Shown piece after piece: positions 1 through 9,162 of a stretch of 64,000 nt of DNA; the stretch's first letter is position 1, and each line of letters starts with the position of its first letter. This DNA is from CAZMOK01 sp964567785 (GTDB lineage Bacteria > Bacteroidota > Bacteroidia > Bacteroidales > JAGOPY01): positions 1-64,000 of the forward strand of contig CAZMOK010000012.1 of NCBI GenBank assembly GCA_964567785.1, in the 5' to 3' direction. The position numbers and the translations under genes are program-made. A model generated the notes under the pieces. That model saw nothing but the letters and a program-made list of their open reading frames with translations, was not told the DNA's origin and did not search any database.

Positions 1-12
1 CCCTTTTATTAC

Positions 13-20
13 TACCTTTG
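13..20 (+). promoter_or_regulatory. Possible -7 promoter element of the GT2 gene
   Basis: TACCTTTG fits the Bacteroidota TAnnTTTG -7 element. A start site about 7 bases downstream would lie near base 27, two bases before the ATG at 29, so the transcript would be almost leaderless. The -33 region lies outside the window, so this is tentative. Confidence 0.35.
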
Positions 21-28
21 AAAACACC

Positions 29-811
29 ATGACCAAAATATCGGCCGTAATAATAACCTTTAACGAAGAACGGAACATCGCCAGGTGCCTCCAGTCTGTT
101 AAAGATGTGGCCGATGAAGTGGTCGTGGTCGACTCGTATTCAACTGACCGGACAGAAGAGATCTGCAGATCCTTCGGAGTGATCTTCATGCAAAATAAAT
201 GGCTGGGATACTCAGGACAAAAAAATTATGCCAATGCCCAGGCCTCACATGATTACATATTATCACTCGATGCCGATGAGGCCCTGTCGGAAACCCTCAG
301 GAAGGAAATAGTGAAAGAGAAAGAAAAAGGCCTTAAACATGCATACGAGATGAATCGTATGACCAATTATTGCGGCCAATGGATTAGATATGGAAGCTGG
401 TACCCCGACAGGCAACTAAGGCTCTTCAACCGTACTTCAGGCCGTTGGGACGGTGAAAAGATCCATGAAAAATTCAGGCCCGACAAAGGTATTTTCCCGG
501 AATTCCTGAAAGGCGATATACTTCATTTCTCATACTATTCAATCCAGGAACACGTTGACCAGGCAAACCACTTTACAACCCTCACCGCTCAAGTTGCATT
601 CTCCAGGGGCAAGACAGCGCCGCTGGCCAAAGTAGTGGTAAACCCGTTTTTAAGGTTTTTCAGGGATTTCTTTCTCAGGGCCGGCTTTCTCGATGGCTAC
701 CACGGCTTTCTCGTTGCCCATATCTCTGCCTTTGCAACTTTTCTTAAATACAGCAAGATCAGGCAAATTCACAAGCAAATAAAAACCAAATCTGCATCTT
801 CCGGCAAATGA
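29..811 (+). CDS. Family 2 glycosyltransferase, LPS core WaaE-like
   Basis: This is a cytoplasmic, inverting, GT-A fold sugar transferase of about 260 residues, the usual size of the WaaE/KdtX-like branch that adds a hexose to the lipopolysaccharide core. The N-terminus has the family opening (ISAVIITFNEE) and the nucleotide-sugar site shows D81-A-D83-E. The C-terminal third is basic and aromatic and probably contacts the membrane. Its last codons overlap the start of the next glycosyltransferase gene, so the two are translationally coupled. The ATG at 29 is chosen because the first beta strand begins right after it. The sugar donor and acceptor cannot be read from the sequence. Confidence 0.85.
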   Translation: MTKISAVIITFNEERNIARCLQSVKDVADEVVVVDSYSTDRTEEICRSFGVIFMQNKWLGYSGQKNYANAQASHDYILSLDADEALSETLRKEIVKEKEKGLKHAYEMNRMTNYCGQWIRYGSWYPDRQLRLFNRTSGRWDGEKIHEKFRPDKGIFPEFLKGDILHFSYYSIQEHVDQANHFTTLTAQVAFSRGKTAPLAKVVVNPFLRFFRDFFLRAGFLDGYHGFLVAHISAFATFLKYSKIRQIHKQIKTKSASSGK

Positions 812-1818
812 ATAGGATCATCGTAAGCCGCACTGACAGCATCGGGGACGTTGTCCTGACTCTGCCCGTCCTGGGATGGCTTAAAAGTTCATTCCCTTCA
901 AGCAATATTATTTTTCTCGGTAAATCCTATACAAAACCCGTGGTAAGTCTTTCCGAAAACATAACAGAATTCATCGACTGGGACAAGATCAGAAAACTTC
1001 CAACCAGAGAGCAGGTGAATGCATTCAGGGAACTCAATGCCGATCTCATTATCCATGTTTACCCCGTGAGCGAGATCGCCAGGCTGGCAAAAAAAGCCGG
1101 TATACCTGAACGGCTCGGGACGACCAACAGAACTTACCACTGGACAACCTGTAACAGGCTGGTAAGCCTTTCAAGAAAGAATTCCAACCTGCACGAAGCC
1201 CAATTAAACCTTAAGCTTATCAAAAAGTTATGCAGGAAGAGAGAAATACCTTCACTTGAAGCCATGCCTGACCTTTATGGTTTAAAAAAGCCGGAGCCTC
1301 CACAAAAAAACCTGGCAGCATTGTCAGACAGTGAAAGACTGAATGTGATCATCCACCCAAAATCCAAAGGGAGCGCCAGGGAATGGGGTACCGATAATTT
1401 TCGTGCATTGACAAATTCACTTGAAGAAGAGAAGTTCAATGTCTTTATTACCGGTACTGAATCTGAGGGCGAAATACTGAAGAAGGAGGGTTTTTTTGAT
1501 ATCAGCAGGCGTGTGCACAACCTCCTGGGAAAACTCAGCCTGAAAGACCTCATTTCCCTGATCAGCTCATCAGATGCCCTGGTTGCAGGCAGTACAGGGC
1601 CGCTTCATATCGCGGCAGCTTATGGCATCCATGCCATAGGATTATACCCGCCAATAAAGCCTATGCACCCCGGACGCTGGGCGCCGGTGGGAAAAAATGC
1701 CCTCTTCTTTGTAAAAGACAAAAAGTGTAACGAGTGCCGCAATACAAACATTTGCGAATGCCTCAGGAGTATTCCTCCCCGACAGATAGCGATGAAACTG
1801 AAAGAGATCAATCAATGA
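808..1818 (+). CDS. Family 9 glycosyltransferase (heptosyltransferase-like)
   Basis: A 336-residue GT-B fold protein of the ADP-heptose:LPS heptosyltransferase family. It begins with the family N-terminus (IIVSRTDSIGDVVLTLPVL). The C-terminal half carries the donor-binding pattern seen as IHPKSKGSAREWG and then SSDALVAGSTGPLHIAAA, in which the Gly-Pro-x-His is the family signature. A Cys cluster near the C-terminus (CNECRNTNICEC) is common in this family in Bacteroidota. It overlaps the upstream GT2 gene by four bases and precedes an O-antigen ligase-like gene, which supports a role in the LPS core or a similar surface glycan. Whether the substrate is heptose is not shown. Confidence 0.85.
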   Translation: MNRIIVSRTDSIGDVVLTLPVLGWLKSSFPSSNIIFLGKSYTKPVVSLSENITEFIDWDKIRKLPTREQVNAFRELNADLIIHVYPVSEIARLAKKAGIPERLGTTNRTYHWTTCNRLVSLSRKNSNLHEAQLNLKLIKKLCRKREIPSLEAMPDLYGLKKPEPPQKNLAALSDSERLNVIIHPKSKGSAREWGTDNFRALTNSLEEEKFNVFITGTESEGEILKKEGFFDISRRVHNLLGKLSLKDLISLISSSDALVAGSTGPLHIAAAYGIHAIGLYPPIKPMHPGRWAPVGKNALFFVKDKKCNECRNTNICECLRSIPPRQIAMKLKEINQ

Positions 1819-1894
1819 AGCAGTAGCTGATAAGCTTAAAATAAGCCCTTCATCTTTTATTTTATTATTTTTGGCGGTTATTATCCGGGTAGTT

Positions 1895-3559
1895 ATGCGA
1901 GCAAATCAGATCTTATCGTGGATGTATTTTTTCGGACTGGCATTGCTGGTTATAGCTCTGCCCCTGTCCAAGTTCCTGATGAGCGTTTCCCAGTTCTACC
2001 TGGTGGGAGTTTTTATCCTCGACGGAATTGACCGTGAAAAAGTACTCGATTTTTTCGGTGAAAGAGACAGGAAATCCATTATTCTGCTGATTGTTCCCTA
2101 CTCAATCGCATGGGCAATAGAAGCGGTCATAAGGAAATTTAAAAGATTTTTCTCTTCCGATAATATTCCGGCAGTAGTGTTCAGCTCCCTGTACCTTCTT
2201 CATATCCTGGGCCTGATACATACTGTCGATTTTGATTATGCGCTGAAAGACCTTCGGATCAAGCTTCCCATTCTGCTGCTGCCTCTTATCTTCTCAACAA
2301 TGCCCACACTCGACAGAACTCAGTTCAGAAGGCTAATGATGATATTTGCCGGCGCTGTCCTGGTCGCAACCCTTATCAGTATATATTTTCTCCTGTCGGA
2401 ACCTGTTGCCGATATTCGTGAAATATCAAAATTCATTTCTCATATCAGGTTCAGCCTGCTGATCTGCATAGCCATCTTCATACTCACCTACTGGATACTG
2501 AAACAGAGCATTTTCAACCTGAAATGGAAGCTGGTCTTTCTGGCAGTAAACACCTGGTTCATCGCTTACCTGATAATTGTTACCTCCATAACGGGGCTCG
2601 TCATTCTGATTGCAACAGGGATTATACTTCTGATCGTACTTGTTTTCCAGGTTACGAAAAGCTGGTGGATGAAGAGCCTGTACCTTGTATTCCTTGTAGT
2701 TATTCCGATTACAGTCATTTCTTTTGTTGTATCCATCGTAAACGATGTTTACAAAGTCCACCCCATCGATGTTGACAGGCTTGACAAGAATACAGCACAG
2801 GGGAACCCTTACTGGCACGATCTTACAAATGAACAGATCGAAAACGGGTATTATGTCTGGCTCTATATAAATTTTGATGAAATGAGGAAAGCATGGAATG
2901 AACGGAGCGACATGGACTTTGACGGACCCGACAAACGCGGACAGGAACTCAGGTACACTCTTGTAAGGTTCCTTACATCAAAAGGCTACAGAAAAGATGC
3001 AGAAGGAGTTAACAAACTGACTGATGAGGAGATTGCCCTGGTGGAAGAGGGTGAAGCCAGCATCCTCTATCATGAAAGACCACATCTGTATGTGAGGCTG
3101 TACAAGATAATATGGGAATACCAGCAATACCAGCTTACCGGCAATGCTTCAGGGCATTCGGTAATGCAACGGTTCGTGTATGCACAAACAGCCGTCTCGA
3201 TCATAAAAGAAAAACCCTGGTTCGGTGTGGGTACAGGCGACCTGAACCTTGCTTTTCATGAAAAATACAAGCAAATGAATACACTCCTTGATGAACAGTT
3301 CAGGTGGAGATCACATAACCAGTTCCTTGCCATTTCAGTGGGATTCGGGCTGCTGGGACTGGTTTGGTTCCTATTCAGCTTGCTGTACCCTCCAATTGTG
3401 ACACAGCGGTTTTCCGATTATTTCTACCTCAGTTTCTTCCTCGTAATCCTGTTTTCGATGTTTGCTGAAGATACCATAGAAACCCAGGCAGGGGTCACTA
3501 TCTTTGCCTTCTTCTCGTCATTGTACCTGTTTGCAAAAAAATTTCACGATTCATTCTGA
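1895..3559 (+). CDS. O-antigen ligase/polymerase-like membrane protein
   Basis: A polytopic inner-membrane protein of 554 residues with about ten hydrophobic segments, split by a long periplasmic loop (roughly residues 300-440) rich in charged and aromatic residues. After the loop comes the Wzy_C/WaaL pattern: GVGTGD, then HNQFL, then a Gly-rich membrane segment. Such proteins join or polymerise undecaprenyl-linked glycans in the periplasm, and the two preceding glycosyltransferases fit this. The reading frame is open back to a TTG at 1871, but the ATG at 1895 is preferred because it places the first membrane segment near the N-terminus. Ligase and polymerase cannot be told apart by sequence alone. 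Confidence 0.75.
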   Translation: MRANQILSWMYFFGLALLVIALPLSKFLMSVSQFYLVGVFILDGIDREKVLDFFGERDRKSIILLIVPYSIAWAIEAVIRKFKRFFSSDNIPAVVFSSLYLLHILGLIHTVDFDYALKDLRIKLPILLLPLIFSTMPTLDRTQFRRLMMIFAGAVLVATLISIYFLLSEPVADIREISKFISHIRFSLLICIAIFILTYWILKQSIFNLKWKLVFLAVNTWFIAYLIIVTSITGLVILIATGIILLIVLVFQVTKSWWMKSLYLVFLVVIPITVISFVVSIVNDVYKVHPIDVDRLDKNTAQGNPYWHDLTNEQIENGYYVWLYINFDEMRKAWNERSDMDFDGPDKRGQELRYTLVRFLTSKGYRKDAEGVNKLTDEEIALVEEGEASILYHERPHLYVRLYKIIWEYQQYQLTGNASGHSVMQRFVYAQTAVSIIKEKPWFGVGTGDLNLAFHEKYKQMNTLLDEQFRWRSHNQFLAISVGFGLLGLVWFLFSLLYPPIVTQRFSDYFYLSFFLVILFSMFAEDTIETQAGVTIFAFFSSLYLFAKKFHDSF

Positions 3560-3572
3560 TTAAGGTCAAGGT

Positions 3573-4559
3573 ATGCCTCTAACCGATGATTGGTTTAATA
3601 ACTGGACAGCAATAATCAACCCCAGGTCAGGGGCGGGAAAAGGTGAGCGCGACTGGCCTTCTATCAATATGCACCTGCAGGGGGCAGGATTTATTTTCAG
3701 GCCTTTCTTTACTGAATACCGGGGCCATGCCATCGAACTGACCGAAAAACTCTTGTCGCAAGGTGAAAAGAAATTCATTGTCGTAGGCGGAGACGGCACG
3801 TTGAATGAAGTGGTCAATGGTATTATGAACCTTGCCGGAAAGATCGATACCGGCAAAGTGGTCACAGGAATGGTCCCGGTAGGAACGGGCAACGACTGGG
3901 GGCGTATGTACCGGATATCTTCAAAGTACAAAAAGTCGGTGAAGGCCATAACAAAAGGAAAAACTTTCATGCAGGACATTGCCCGCGTAAGGTACTTCGT
4001 GGAAAATGAGGAGGTGGTCCGCTACCTGGTGAACATGGCAGGAGCCGGCTATGATGCATTAGTAACGAAAAGAACCAATGAACTGAAAGAAAAAGGCAAG
4101 GCAGGATTGATGTCTTACCTCTACCAACTCATTAAAGGACTTTTAAAATACCGCCAGGTCAGGATGAAATTGGAAGTGGACAATGCAACCGTTTACGAAG
4201 GAGGCGTTTTTTCCCTGAATGTGGGAGTGTGCAGGTACAATGGAGGTGGTATGATGCAACTGCCTCGCGCAATACCTGATGACGGACTGCTGGATGTCAC
4301 GATCATCAAAAAAACAACCAGGAGGTATATTCTGCGGCATCTCCATAAGGTCTTCGACGGGTCTTTTGTAAACCTTTCGAAAGTCATTACTGCAAGGGGT
4401 AAGGAAGTAAAGATCACTGGTGTGGCTGGCGAATTTCTCCAACTCGAAATTGACGGTGAATCCCTTGGTAATAGCCCGTTCTTTTTCGATACCCCAGGCA
4501 GAAAAGCCCGTTTTGTGATCAATAAAAGTTGGGATCACAAACAAAAAAAGAAAGATTAG
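3573..4559 (+). CDS. Diacylglycerol kinase family lipid kinase (YegS/BmrU-like)
   Basis: A soluble kinase of 328 residues that phosphorylates a lipid such as diacylglycerol or a sphingoid base with ATP. The N-terminal catalytic domain shows the NPRSGAGKG phosphate loop and the hallmark GGDGTLNEV at about residues 72-80, followed by PVGTGNDWGR. The C-terminal beta-sandwich domain has the D-G-x-L-D motif (PDDGLLDVTII) that closes the site. It lies 13 bases after the O-antigen ligase-like gene on the same strand, so it is probably co-transcribed and works on membrane lipids. Bacteroidota also make sphingolipids, so the substrate is open. Confidence 0.87.
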   Translation: MPLTDDWFNNWTAIINPRSGAGKGERDWPSINMHLQGAGFIFRPFFTEYRGHAIELTEKLLSQGEKKFIVVGGDGTLNEVVNGIMNLAGKIDTGKVVTGMVPVGTGNDWGRMYRISSKYKKSVKAITKGKTFMQDIARVRYFVENEEVVRYLVNMAGAGYDALVTKRTNELKEKGKAGLMSYLYQLIKGLLKYRQVRMKLEVDNATVYEGGVFSLNVGVCRYNGGGMMQLPRAIPDDGLLDVTIIKKTTRRYILRHLHKVFDGSFVNLSKVITARGKEVKITGVAGEFLQLEIDGESLGNSPFFFDTPGRKARFVINKSWDHKQKKKD

Positions 4560-4565
4560 CCCTAA

Positions 4566-6281
4566 TCAGGACGAAACCCAGTTACCATCCTCTTTTATCA
4601 GGTTGATAAGTTCATCTATAGCATCTGCTTCGGGCAGGTTCCTTTTTATCTCATCGGGGCCCCTGAACAGACTGACTTTTCCTTTTCCTGATCCAACATA
4701 GCCGTAATCGGCCCCTGCCATTTCTCCCGGGCCGTTAACAATGCACCCCATCACAGCTATTTTCAGGCCTTTCAGGTGCGAGGTCCTTTTCCGTACCTCA
4801 TCAAGCACCGACTTGATATCAAATTTGGTACGGCCGCAGGATGGGCATGCAATGAATTCGGCCTTTGAAATACGCCGCCCCGTAGCCTGTAAAATGCCAA
4901 ACATCAATTCCACTAACGAAAAACCCTTCATTTCAACCCACAATCCGTCTCCTTCACCATCAACTAAAATACCGCCTGCACCTATGGTTGCATCTATGAG
5001 TGCATCATCGTAATCAGTGCCTGAAATCCGTCTTTTGAGAATGACCGGAATAGATGGGTTTTCCTTTCTGACCTTTCTTATCTCTCTCCTGAAAAAATGT
5101 AACGGACTATCTGCGGTCGCTTCCAAAACGGTCAGGTCTGATCCTTTTGTTTTGCCGTGTAGTAACGAATAGATGTACTTTTTTTGTGGCAGCCCGGAAG
5201 TAGCCAGGCTATTTTCCCCTGCAGGTATAAGATCGGGGACGAAGCGGTCAGCCTGTAATACCGGAGAGGGATCGCGGGGCAGCGGGTGTACCACTTTTGT
5301 CACCCGGAATTCCTCATTGAAAGGATAATCCTTTTTTTTCCGGGCTGTAGGGCTTCCATAAAGATTGAAAGCAGGTTCCCCGTCATTCGGAAAAGTGCGT
5401 TTTCTTTCATTCGTATATCGTGCTGCCAGCTTTCTTGCAAAAGTTATCTCATCAAGCGGATTGCCGGTAAGGGAAACCCTGATGGTATCACCAAGGCCTT
5501 CTTCAAGCAATGTTCCTGTTCCCAGGGCCGATTTGATCTTTCCGTCCTCACCTTCACCGGCTTCTGTTACACCGAGATGAAGCGGATATGCCATACCTTC
5601 ATCCACCATTTTTGCCACCATCAGCCTGTTGGCAGCTATCATGGTGGCCGCATGACTCGACTTCAATGACACAAGGATATCCCCAAATCCAATTTCTTTC
5701 AATACCCTGAGATATTCCATGGCCGACTCAGCCATTCCATCCACTGTATTTCCGTATCTCTGAAGGATCCTGTAAGAAAGGGACCCATGATTCACCCCAA
5801 TCCTAAGTGCTGTATGGTTGATCTTACAGATCTCCGCCAGTTTAAAAAGTTTCTCCCTGACGAGATCAAGTGAATGGTCATAGTCAGCTTCATTAAATGT
5901 ATTCAGCCACCTTCTTTCGGCATAATTTCCCGGGTTGATCCTCACTTTTTCCACGATCCCGGCAGCAATTTCGGCTGCCGCCGGAACATAATGCACGTCT
6001 GCTACAACAGGCTGCTTGTATCCGTACCTTAAAAGTTGATCCTTGATCTTAGCAAGGTTCATGGCATCTTTTTTCGACGGAACGGTTATCCTTACCATCT
6101 CACAACCTGCATCAAAAAGTCTGGTGCATTGCCGGACCGTAGCCCGGGTGTCCATGGTATCGGTGTTCACCATCGACTGCACCCTCACTGGATGGCTGCC
6201 CCCCACAGAAAGTCCGCCGATCATAACAACACGGCTTCTGTACTTATCCGGAAAGGATAGTATATTTGTATTCCCAGGCAT
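4566..6281 (-). CDS. ispG: 4-hydroxy-3-methylbut-2-enyl-diphosphate synthase
   Basis: IspG (GcpE) converts 2-C-methyl-D-erythritol 2,4-cyclodiphosphate to HMBPP, the penultimate step of the MEP isoprenoid pathway. At 571 residues it is the long form with an extra domain between the TIM barrel and the iron-sulfur domain, as in Bacteroidota, Chlorobi and plants. The barrel starts at VRVQSMVNTDTMD. The C-terminal cluster domain shows CPSCGRTKFD and GCIVNGPGEM, which supply the three cysteines of the [4Fe-4S] centre. The gene converges on the lipid kinase and is divergent from porZ. The insert region (about residues 280-450) is the least conserved part, as expected. Confidence 0.96.
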   Translation of the reverse strand: MPGNTNILSFPDKYRSRVVMIGGLSVGGSHPVRVQSMVNTDTMDTRATVRQCTRLFDAGCEMVRITVPSKKDAMNLAKIKDQLLRYGYKQPVVADVHYVPAAAEIAAGIVEKVRINPGNYAERRWLNTFNEADYDHSLDLVREKLFKLAEICKINHTALRIGVNHGSLSYRILQRYGNTVDGMAESAMEYLRVLKEIGFGDILVSLKSSHAATMIAANRLMVAKMVDEGMAYPLHLGVTEAGEGEDGKIKSALGTGTLLEEGLGDTIRVSLTGNPLDEITFARKLAARYTNERKRTFPNDGEPAFNLYGSPTARKKKDYPFNEEFRVTKVVHPLPRDPSPVLQADRFVPDLIPAGENSLATSGLPQKKYIYSLLHGKTKGSDLTVLEATADSPLHFFRREIRKVRKENPSIPVILKRRISGTDYDDALIDATIGAGGILVDGEGDGLWVEMKGFSLVELMFGILQATGRRISKAEFIACPSCGRTKFDIKSVLDEVRKRTSHLKGLKIAVMGCIVNGPGEMAGADYGYVGSGKGKVSLFRGPDEIKRNLPEADAIDELINLIKEDGNWVSS

Positions 6282-6298
6282 AAGGCTCTAACCTTTTC

Positions 6299-6306
6299 CA
6301 AAGTTA
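6299..6306 (-). promoter_or_regulatory. Possible -7 element of ispG
   Basis: On the minus strand the bases read TAACTTTG, matching TAnnTTTG, about 18 bases before the ispG ATG. No TTG lies at the ideal distance upstream, so only the -7 half is supported. Confidence 0.4.
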
Positions 6307-6324
6307 ACATATAATCAAGAGACT

Positions 6325-6332
6325 TATCTTTG
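6325..6332 (+). promoter_or_regulatory. Possible -7 element of porZ
   Basis: TATCTTTG is a full match to the Bacteroidota -7 element and faces porZ, leaving a leader of about 90 bases. It lies back to back with the ispG element at 6299-6306. No clear -33 TTG was found. Confidence 0.4.
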
Positions 6333-6427
6333 CAACGCTTTCGGTGTATGGCCTTGTCCGGACTAATTTCTGACAATAAAATCCTTAAATTGCAGTTCTA
6401 TAGTTACTTCAATATATTGAATCCCTT

Positions 6428-8785
6428 ATGAAGCGAATTTCTTACCTTTTTACGCTCGCTGTTATTTCAGCCTTTATCTTCCAGGTAAAAGCCCAGCAGG
6501 TTGGCATAGGCGAATGGCGCGATATGCTGCCTTATGACAATACCATTGCCGTTGAGGAGGTTGGCAGCAGAATGTATTGCGCCACCCAATACAGCATGTT
6601 CTATTACGACAGGCAGGACCTGAGTATACAGAGGATAAGCAAAGTTAACGGGCTCTCGGATATCGGGGTTAGCCATATGGCTTACAATGATGACCAGCAA
6701 ACCCTTGTTGTGGCTTATACCAATACAAACATCGACCTGATAAAAGGATCTGTCTACATAAATATCCCCGATATCAAACGCAAGGAAATACTCGGCAATA
6801 AAACCATAAACAGGGTGGTGAACAACGACAACTTTGCCTACCTGGCCTGTGGCTTTGGTATTGTAGTGCTTGATGTTGATAAAGAAGAGGTTAAGGATAC
6901 TTACTATATTGGTGACGAGGGTGCGCCGGTACAGGTCTATGATATTGCTTTTGACGATCAATACATCTATGCGGGCACAGAGGAGGGTATTTATTATGCA
7001 GATAAAAATGATCCGAACCTGGCATTTTTCGGTAACTGGGAGAGGATCGAGAACCTTCCTGACGGATTTTCAACCTACAACCATGTTCATGTCTTCAATG
7101 GCGACCTTTTAATAAATTACATGAACCCGGATGATGAAACTGACCAGCTCTATGTTAGAAAAAATGATGAATGGATGGTTTTTGATGATGAATCAAACAA
7201 CAGGACCAAAAGTATCCGAACTTCAGATAACAACAAACTCATCGTATCCTACAATTACTTTGTAAAAGAATACTCTCAGGATCTTGAGCTTACACTCAAG
7301 ATCTTTACCTATGGGGAAGGCGGACCTTCACCAAATGATGCTGTCCTGTCATCGGATGGTGAATACTACTGGATAGCCGACATGAACCGCGGACTGGTGA
7401 AAGTATGGGGCGATGGGTTTGAAAGGGAATTCATAATGCCATCAGGGGCTCCTACAGCCGAGATCTACGACATGTCGACCGGAGGAGGAAACCTTTGGGT
7501 TGTGCCGGGCGGCATGACCAGCACCTGGAACAATATTTTTAAATCTGCTGTTGCCTATTCGTTCATTGATGAAACATGGACTGAGTACAATCCTTTCAAC
7601 ACAGACGGGCTCGACTCGCTCCGTGATATGGTTGCTGTTAAGGTAGACCCTCTCGACCCAAACCATGTCTACACGGCTTCATGGTGGCTGGGCGTTGTGG
7701 AGTTCCGCGACGGTGAAAAAGCCGGCATCTACACTTCTGATAACAGCTCACTCAATGCTCACGAACTTCAAAGCTATCCCATTTGCAAAGTGGGCGGGAT
7801 CGATTTCGACAGCGAAAATAATGTGTGGTTTTCTAATTCAGGGGGCGAAGATATTGTTTCGGTAAGAAGAAGCAACGGGACACCGGAATGGGAATCGTTT
7901 AACCTCGGTTCCTCCACCATAGGAATATATGTCAGGCAACTTATGGTGGATTCGTACGATCAAAAGTGGATGATATGCAGAGTTACAGCCTCAAACCCTC
8001 CCAACCCGTATTACATTTATGTTTTTGACGAAAAGAACCCGCCGGGGCAACAGGTACGGGGCTTGAAATCAGGAACCGGAAGCGGTAACCTGCCCGGGAA
8101 TGCTGTCTTCAGCATGACCGAAGACCTCGACGGTGAAGTGTGGATCGGTACCGACGACGGCATAGCAATCTTTTATTCACCCGAGGGGGTGCTGACCGGA
8201 CAGGGAGAAGAGCGGGAAGCCGTGAGGCCGCTTGTAGATTTTGACGGGTATGTGCAGTATCTCCTTGAAACAGAAACGGTGCGGGCCATCGCTGTTGACG
8301 GTAACAACCGCAAGTGGATCGGAACAGAAAGGGCTGGCGTTTTCCTTCTTTCGGAAGACGGAACAGAGCAACTCCTTCATTTTACGGAAGACAACAGCCC
8401 CCTGCTTTCCAATACTGTAACAGACCTTGCGATAAACGGTGAAACCGGCGATGTGTATATGGCTACGGCAAGGGGCATGGTGGCCTATAAAGGAACAGCC
8501 ACTGAACCGGACGATGAAAATTCTGATGTTTACGCCTATCCAAACCCGGTCAGGCCAGGATACACAGGTCCAATAGCCATCAAAGGTATGGTGGGCAATG
8601 CAAGTGTGAAGATCACAGATGTGAACGGAAACCTGATCTATGAAACCCGGGCAGAAGGCGGACAGGCAGTCTGGAACGGTTACGATTTCGACGGCGACAG
8701 GGCAAGGTCAGGAGTATACCTGGTGTTCATTTCCAATGATGACGGATCCGAAACCATGGTAACCAAGATCCTCTTCGTGAATTAA
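6428..8785 (+). CDS. porZ: PorZ-like type IX secretion sortase component
   Basis: A secreted beta-propeller protein of 785 residues resembling PorZ, which in Porphyromonas gingivalis works at the cell surface with the PorU sortase in attaching type IX cargo to anionic LPS. An N-terminal signal peptide ends near Ala22. The family opening follows (GEWRDMLPYDNTIAVEE, then IQRISKVNGLSDIG), then repeated propeller blades of the two-component-regulator type (for example EDLDGEVWIGTDDGIAI). A C-terminal Ig-like domain resembles a type IX sorting domain (VYAYPNPV start, SGVYLV near the end), as PorZ itself has. The length fits the family. It shares a divergent promoter region with ispG. Its presence implies that the organism runs type IX secretion. 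Confidence 0.85.
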   Translation: MKRISYLFTLAVISAFIFQVKAQQVGIGEWRDMLPYDNTIAVEEVGSRMYCATQYSMFYYDRQDLSIQRISKVNGLSDIGVSHMAYNDDQQTLVVAYTNTNIDLIKGSVYINIPDIKRKEILGNKTINRVVNNDNFAYLACGFGIVVLDVDKEEVKDTYYIGDEGAPVQVYDIAFDDQYIYAGTEEGIYYADKNDPNLAFFGNWERIENLPDGFSTYNHVHVFNGDLLINYMNPDDETDQLYVRKNDEWMVFDDESNNRTKSIRTSDNNKLIVSYNYFVKEYSQDLELTLKIFTYGEGGPSPNDAVLSSDGEYYWIADMNRGLVKVWGDGFEREFIMPSGAPTAEIYDMSTGGGNLWVVPGGMTSTWNNIFKSAVAYSFIDETWTEYNPFNTDGLDSLRDMVAVKVDPLDPNHVYTASWWLGVVEFRDGEKAGIYTSDNSSLNAHELQSYPICKVGGIDFDSENNVWFSNSGGEDIVSVRRSNGTPEWESFNLGSSTIGIYVRQLMVDSYDQKWMICRVTASNPPNPYYIYVFDEKNPPGQQVRGLKSGTGSGNLPGNAVFSMTEDLDGEVWIGTDDGIAIFYSPEGVLTGQGEEREAVRPLVDFDGYVQYLLETETVRAIAVDGNNRKWIGTERAGVFLLSEDGTEQLLHFTEDNSPLLSNTVTDLAINGETGDVYMATARGMVAYKGTATEPDDENSDVYAYPNPVRPGYTGPIAIKGMVGNASVKITDVNGNLIYETRAEGGQAVWNGYDFDGDRARSGVYLVFISNDDGSETMVTKILFVN

Positions 8786-8860
8786 ATATAAAAAAAACAA
8801 CCACCCTGAAATTTACATTTTACGGTTTGCAATTTACAAAGGAGTTTTTCCTAACATTTA

Positions 8861-8923
8861 TCCTCCATAGCGAAGCGAAGGAGGACCGTAACATTTTATC
8901 CTCCGTAGCGAAGTGAAGGAGGA
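8861..8923. repeat. Two tandem 38-base units with a TCCTCC/GGAGGA hairpin
   Basis: The 25-base cores at 8861-8885 and 8899-8923 start 38 bases apart and differ at two positions. Each runs from TCCTCC through TAGCGAAG to GAAGGAGGA, so the ends can pair as TCCTCC with GGAGGA. The flanks (AACATTTTA and GGACC) are repeated too. It looks like a dispersed intergenic palindrome family rather than an operator. Confidence 0.7.
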
Positions 8924-8940
8924 CCCGAACACCCTGCTTT

Positions 8941-9068
8941 TTGTACGGATAAATGCAAAAGATGTACGAATAAGTTCAAACTGCCCCTTGTGGACCGTTA
9001 TCACTGATCCGTAAATGGGCTTTTATCTGTTTGTATATCAATTATTTATCATTTGTACGAATAAATAC
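8941..9068 (+). repeat. Three direct repeats with TGTACGRATAA core
   Basis: The copies are TTGTACGGATAAATGC (8941-8956), ATGTACGAATAAGTTC (8962-8977) and TTGTACGAATAAATAC (9053-9068). The first two start 21 bases apart, two turns of the helix, so a protein could bind both on one face. The third lies 37 bases before the -33 element of the downstream promoter. They may be binding sites controlling the choice-of-anchor L gene. Confidence 0.55.
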
Positions 9069-9104
9069 ATACAGTTATGCGCACATATTCATACAACTTT
9101 ACTG

Positions 9105-9135
9105 TTGCAGCAGATGATGAACGAAGGTATCTTTG
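9105..9135 (+). promoter_or_regulatory. Promoter of the choice-of-anchor L gene
   Basis: TTG at 9105-9107, a 20-base spacer and TATCTTTG at 9128-9135 make a near-ideal Bacteroidota promoter. The predicted start near 9142 rules out the in-frame TTG at 9133 and supports the ATG at 9163, with a leader of about 20 bases. Confidence 0.75.
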
Positions 9136-9162
9136 GGATCAAATAATTCAAATATTAATGCC

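Larger units (their letters stand above)
8786..9162 (+). other. Intergenic region with several repeats, no gene
   Basis: These 377 bases lie between porZ and the choice-of-anchor L gene and hold no convincing reading frame. They contain two tandem 38-base units built around a TCCTCC/GGAGGA hairpin (8861-8923), three direct repeats with a TGTACG core (8941-9068) and a strong promoter (9105-9135). This is the most structured intergenic stretch in the window. Confidence 0.7.

Noticed and set aside
1871..1894. TTG start of the O-antigen ligase-like gene
   Set aside because: The ATG at 1895 places the first membrane segment in the usual position. The upstream codons add nothing recognisable.
9133..9162. 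TTG start of the choice-of-anchor L gene
   Set aside because: The TTG is part of the -7 promoter element, so it is not transcribed. The ATG at 9163 starts a proper signal peptide.
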